Origin: Chryseobacterium kimseyorum | GTDB lineage: Bacteria > Bacteroidota > Bacteroidia > Flavobacteriales > Weeksellaceae | Reading direction: 5' to 3' | NCBI RefSeq assembly: GCF_025971945.1 | Contig: NZ_JAPDHW010000008.1 | Span: forward strand, 174,130-238,129 | DNA: 64,000 nucleotides | In this document: one piece after another, positions 62,010 to 64,000 of the stretch | Layout of the letters: every line of letters begins with the position of its first letter | How positions within the stretch are numbered: position 1 is the first letter of the stretch | Position numbers and translations under genes: made by a program | Notes under the pieces: model-generated | What the model saw: only the letters and a program-made list of their open reading frames with translations | Told to the model about the DNA's origin: nothing | Databases searched by the model: none

Positions 62010-63680
62010 ATGAAAAAATTTAAACCAAGTTTTGGGCGAACCCAGCTTCTTATCGTCACGGCGTTTTTGCTTTTAAGCAACTTAGTTTCTGCTCAGACTC
62101 CGACTCTTATTGGGGAATACGTTTATTCTACTAAAGGACAGGGAGCCGCAGGAGTACCAAACTTTAATTACAATATTCCCAGCGGAAAAAACAGAGTTAT
62201 GATTGTAACTGCTTATTTTGAGAGAGACCATATCGCATTAGGACAAAACTATCCCGGGACAACTGCCGATGATATACCTCAATTATTGGTAGGCACTCAT
62301 AACATAAGTCGCTACTACTATAATTATCGTTTTTATGGCTTTACTAACAATATTCCAGGCTATGCTTATATGAGTACTTCAATCATTTCTTACAGAATGA
62401 GCGACTTACAGAGTCTGCCAACAGGAAATACATCATTTTCTTTCCCCAGCATTGCCAGTAAACCACCTCAAAGTGCTGGAGATGATGTGATTATCAGCGT
62501 TTCTGTTTTTGAAAATGCTAGCCAGTCTGTGCCAGCATCCACGCTTATTGGGAATAACTCTGATGCGCCATCTTCATCTACCACATTCTCTACTTTGACA
62601 TCCACTGCACCAATAGCTCCGGTAGGAACTTCCCAGGCTAATATTGTTTACATTGCACATGGTGCAATTTCTCAGCAAAGTGCTCTTAACAATTCCACCG
62701 GATGGATCGATATTAACACCGAAACCACGAATAATGCCTTAGGTCAGAGCTACGCAGGATTTCCCGATGATTATGGATTTAGGCCTAATAATGAAGCAGA
62801 TGGTGCATCTATGAAAACAGTATACCGCTCAGGAATATCAGGTAATCCTACCATAAATTTCTCAAGACCTACAAGTACGAAAATATTGAGTTATCAGGGC
62901 AGAATCACTCCAGTACTTCCCTTAGCCCGACCAAGTATTTCAGGTACAGTCTTCAACGATACAAATGGCCCTGCCACTATACAGGGTACCGGCACAAATG
63001 CAGGTGGAGTGTATGTAAATCTCATTGATATCAATAATAATCTTGTTTATTCGGCGGCAGTTGCTTCTAACGGTACCTATACAATCCCTTCAGGACTTGC
63101 AGTGGAAAGCAATCAATATCGAATGGAAATCAGCAGCAATACAGGAACGGCAGGAAACCCTGCACCACTAAAGATGTTGCCATCAGGTTGGGAGACTGTA
63201 GGGGAAAGCAGCACAGGAACCAGTCCATATACAAGTGACGGAACAAATGACGGAATTATTAACCTAACTATTGGAAATACCAACCTTCCAGAAATGCGTT
63301 TCGGGATTACTACTTGCGCTGCAGGAACCACAGCTCCCACCGTTAGTTCAAATCTAACAAATGTCTGCCCCGCAACAACAGTAAATCTTACCACTGCACA
63401 AACATCAACAGCACCTTCGGGAACGCAGATCGTCTGGTTTACCAATAACGTGCATTCGGGGGCACCACTTACCGCAACGCAGGCTGCTAACGCAGGTGCA
63501 GGAACATATTATGCATTTTATCAAGGCACAAGTAATGCAAGTTGCTACAGCGCTGCTTCCAACCCCCTTAATGTGACGATTAACTCATGTGTAATCTGCA
63601 ATGCGGGAACAGCTGAAAGTAACCAAACAATTGCATATAGCACTGCCAACTGCATTAACTTTAACTGGCTCAACAGGTGA
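62010..63680 (+). CDS. Large repetitive secreted adhesin-like protein, N-terminal part (frame broken)
   Basis: A 556-residue frame with a signal peptide (cleavage after LVSAQ, residue 29), a beta-rich N-terminal domain (about 30-300), an SdrD/Cna-B-like domain (ISGTVFNDTNGPATIQGTG, about 310-430), then a gliding/SprB-type Ig-like repeat (CAAGTTAPTVSSNLTNVCPATTVNL). The frame stops at 63680 in the middle of a second repeat (CNAGTAESNQTIAYSTANCINFNWLNR), while the repeat continues in the +1 frame. A T9SS sorting domain would be at the far, unseen C-terminus. Either a sequence error, a mutation or phase-variable frameshift. The start and domain calls are good; the end at 63680 is not the natural one. 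Confidence 0.75.
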   Translation: MKKFKPSFGRTQLLIVTAFLLLSNLVSAQTPTLIGEYVYSTKGQGAAGVPNFNYNIPSGKNRVMIVTAYFERDHIALGQNYPGTTADDIPQLLVGTHNISRYYYNYRFYGFTNNIPGYAYMSTSIISYRMSDLQSLPTGNTSFSFPSIASKPPQSAGDDVIISVSVFENASQSVPASTLIGNNSDAPSSSTTFSTLTSTAPIAPVGTSQANIVYIAHGAISQQSALNNSTGWIDINTETTNNALGQSYAGFPDDYGFRPNNEADGASMKTVYRSGISGNPTINFSRPTSTKILSYQGRITPVLPLARPSISGTVFNDTNGPATIQGTGTNAGGVYVNLIDINNNLVYSAAVASNGTYTIPSGLAVESNQYRMEISSNTGTAGNPAPLKMLPSGWETVGESSTGTSPYTSDGTNDGIINLTIGNTNLPEMRFGITTCAAGTTAPTVSSNLTNVCPATTVNLTTAQTSTAPSGTQIVWFTNNVHSGAPLTATQAANAGAGTYYAFYQGTSNASCYSAASNPLNVTINSCVICNAGTAESNQTIAYSTANCINFNWLNR

Positions 63681-64000
63681 TATTCAATGGCAGGTTTCTA
63701 CTGACAATATAACTTTTGCTAATGTGGCCAGCGGTGGAACAGCAACCAGTTATTCACCGGGAATATTGACTGCAACAAGATATTACAGAGCGGTGGTTAC
63801 AAGTGGCAGCTGTACTTCGACCTCTAACGTATTGACGATCACAGTAAATGCACCTACATTTGACTGTATAGGAAAAATCTACAGCTTAGCCGGAGCTACA
63901 GGAGAAATCAGAGCATTTACAGATCCTGCTATATCAGGAGCTCTGGGAACAGTTGTAAATACAACACCTTATCCACAGACACCTGCAAGTTCGGCAAATG
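63631..64000 (+). CDS. Continuation of the adhesin in the +1 frame (3' partial)
   Basis: From about 63640 the +1 frame reads PTALTLTGSTGDIQWQVSTDN, then FANVASGGTATSYSPG, RYYRAVVTSGSCTSTSNVLTITV. This is a standard Ig-like repeat of Bacteroidota surface proteins, and it stays open to the window end, where a DUF-like segment (IYSLAGATGEIRAFTDP) begins. It has no start of its own and must belong to the 62010 gene. The shift lies between about 63630 and 63664. Confidence 0.75.
   Translation, partial: MHIALPTALTLTGSTGDIQWQVSTDNITFANVASGGTATSYSPGILTATRYYRAVVTSGSCTSTSNVLTITVNAPTFDCIGKIYSLAGATGEIRAFTDPAISGALGTVVNTTPYPQTPASSAN

Noticed and set aside
1..64000. CRISPR array, tRNA, rRNA, integrase or transposase
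   Set aside because: I looked for regularly spaced repeats, T-arm-like TTCGA motifs in gaps and recombinase motifs and found none, so no mobile island boundary is claimed.

Overview
The window looks like a chromosomal segment of a flavobacterium close to Chryseobacterium (Bacteroidota, Weeksellaceae). I infer this from the AT-rich base use, the near absence of Shine-Dalgarno sites, repeated TAnnTTTG promoter boxes about 17-24 nt before start codons, and protein families typical of that group (DUF2795 protein before secA, PASTA-type PBP, LytTR and NarL two-component pairs, a SprB-like repetitive adhesin). I saw no rRNA, tRNA, CRISPR array, integrase or transposase. The relationship is a judgement from remembered families, not a search result.

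Layout. 1-6100: a cut-off 2-oxoglutarate oxygenase, a radical SAM protein, small proteins, a giant AsmA-like protein and a DUF2797 protein. 6100-10800: a sugar-nucleotide epimerase, a DUF2795 protein and secA. 10800-14400: a TonB-dependent siderophore-type receptor and a PepSY membrane protein, sharing a likely iron-control element. 14400-22800: a ROK sugar kinase, msrA, a TPR histidine kinase with its response regulator, and an OmpR-type two-component pair followed by two probable target genes. 22800-28400: mutL, a rhomboid protease, two tandem endonuclease/exonuclease/phosphatase paralogues and two small lipoproteins. 28400-34000: a beta-lactamase-fold hydrolase, a LytS/LytTR pair, a GH3-like enzyme and a bacilliredoxin.

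34400-53200 is the division and cell-wall (dcw) cluster on the minus strand, in the order mraZ, rsmH, ftsL-like, ftsI, murE, orf, mraY, murD, ftsW, orf, murG, orf, murC, orf, ftsQ, ftsA, ftsZ, yqeY. Four uncharacterised genes are embedded in it, ddl and murF are absent, and several longer gaps carry different palindromes. A MraZ-type operator lies at its promoter. An alpha/beta hydrolase, engB and an ElaA-like acetyltransferase are transcribed away from it.

55700-60700 holds the most unusual accessory locus. It has a type I metacaspase-like protease and a trypsin/V8-like serine protease with no signal peptide, each preceded by a copy of a ~38-nt leader. Next to them is a four-gene operon (lipoprotein, 7-TM protein, NarX-type kinase, NarL-type regulator). 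I propose a regulated intracellular proteolytic cascade. The window ends in a secreted-protein gene pair; the second is a large repetitive adhesin whose reading frame is broken near 63.65 kb and which runs off the end.
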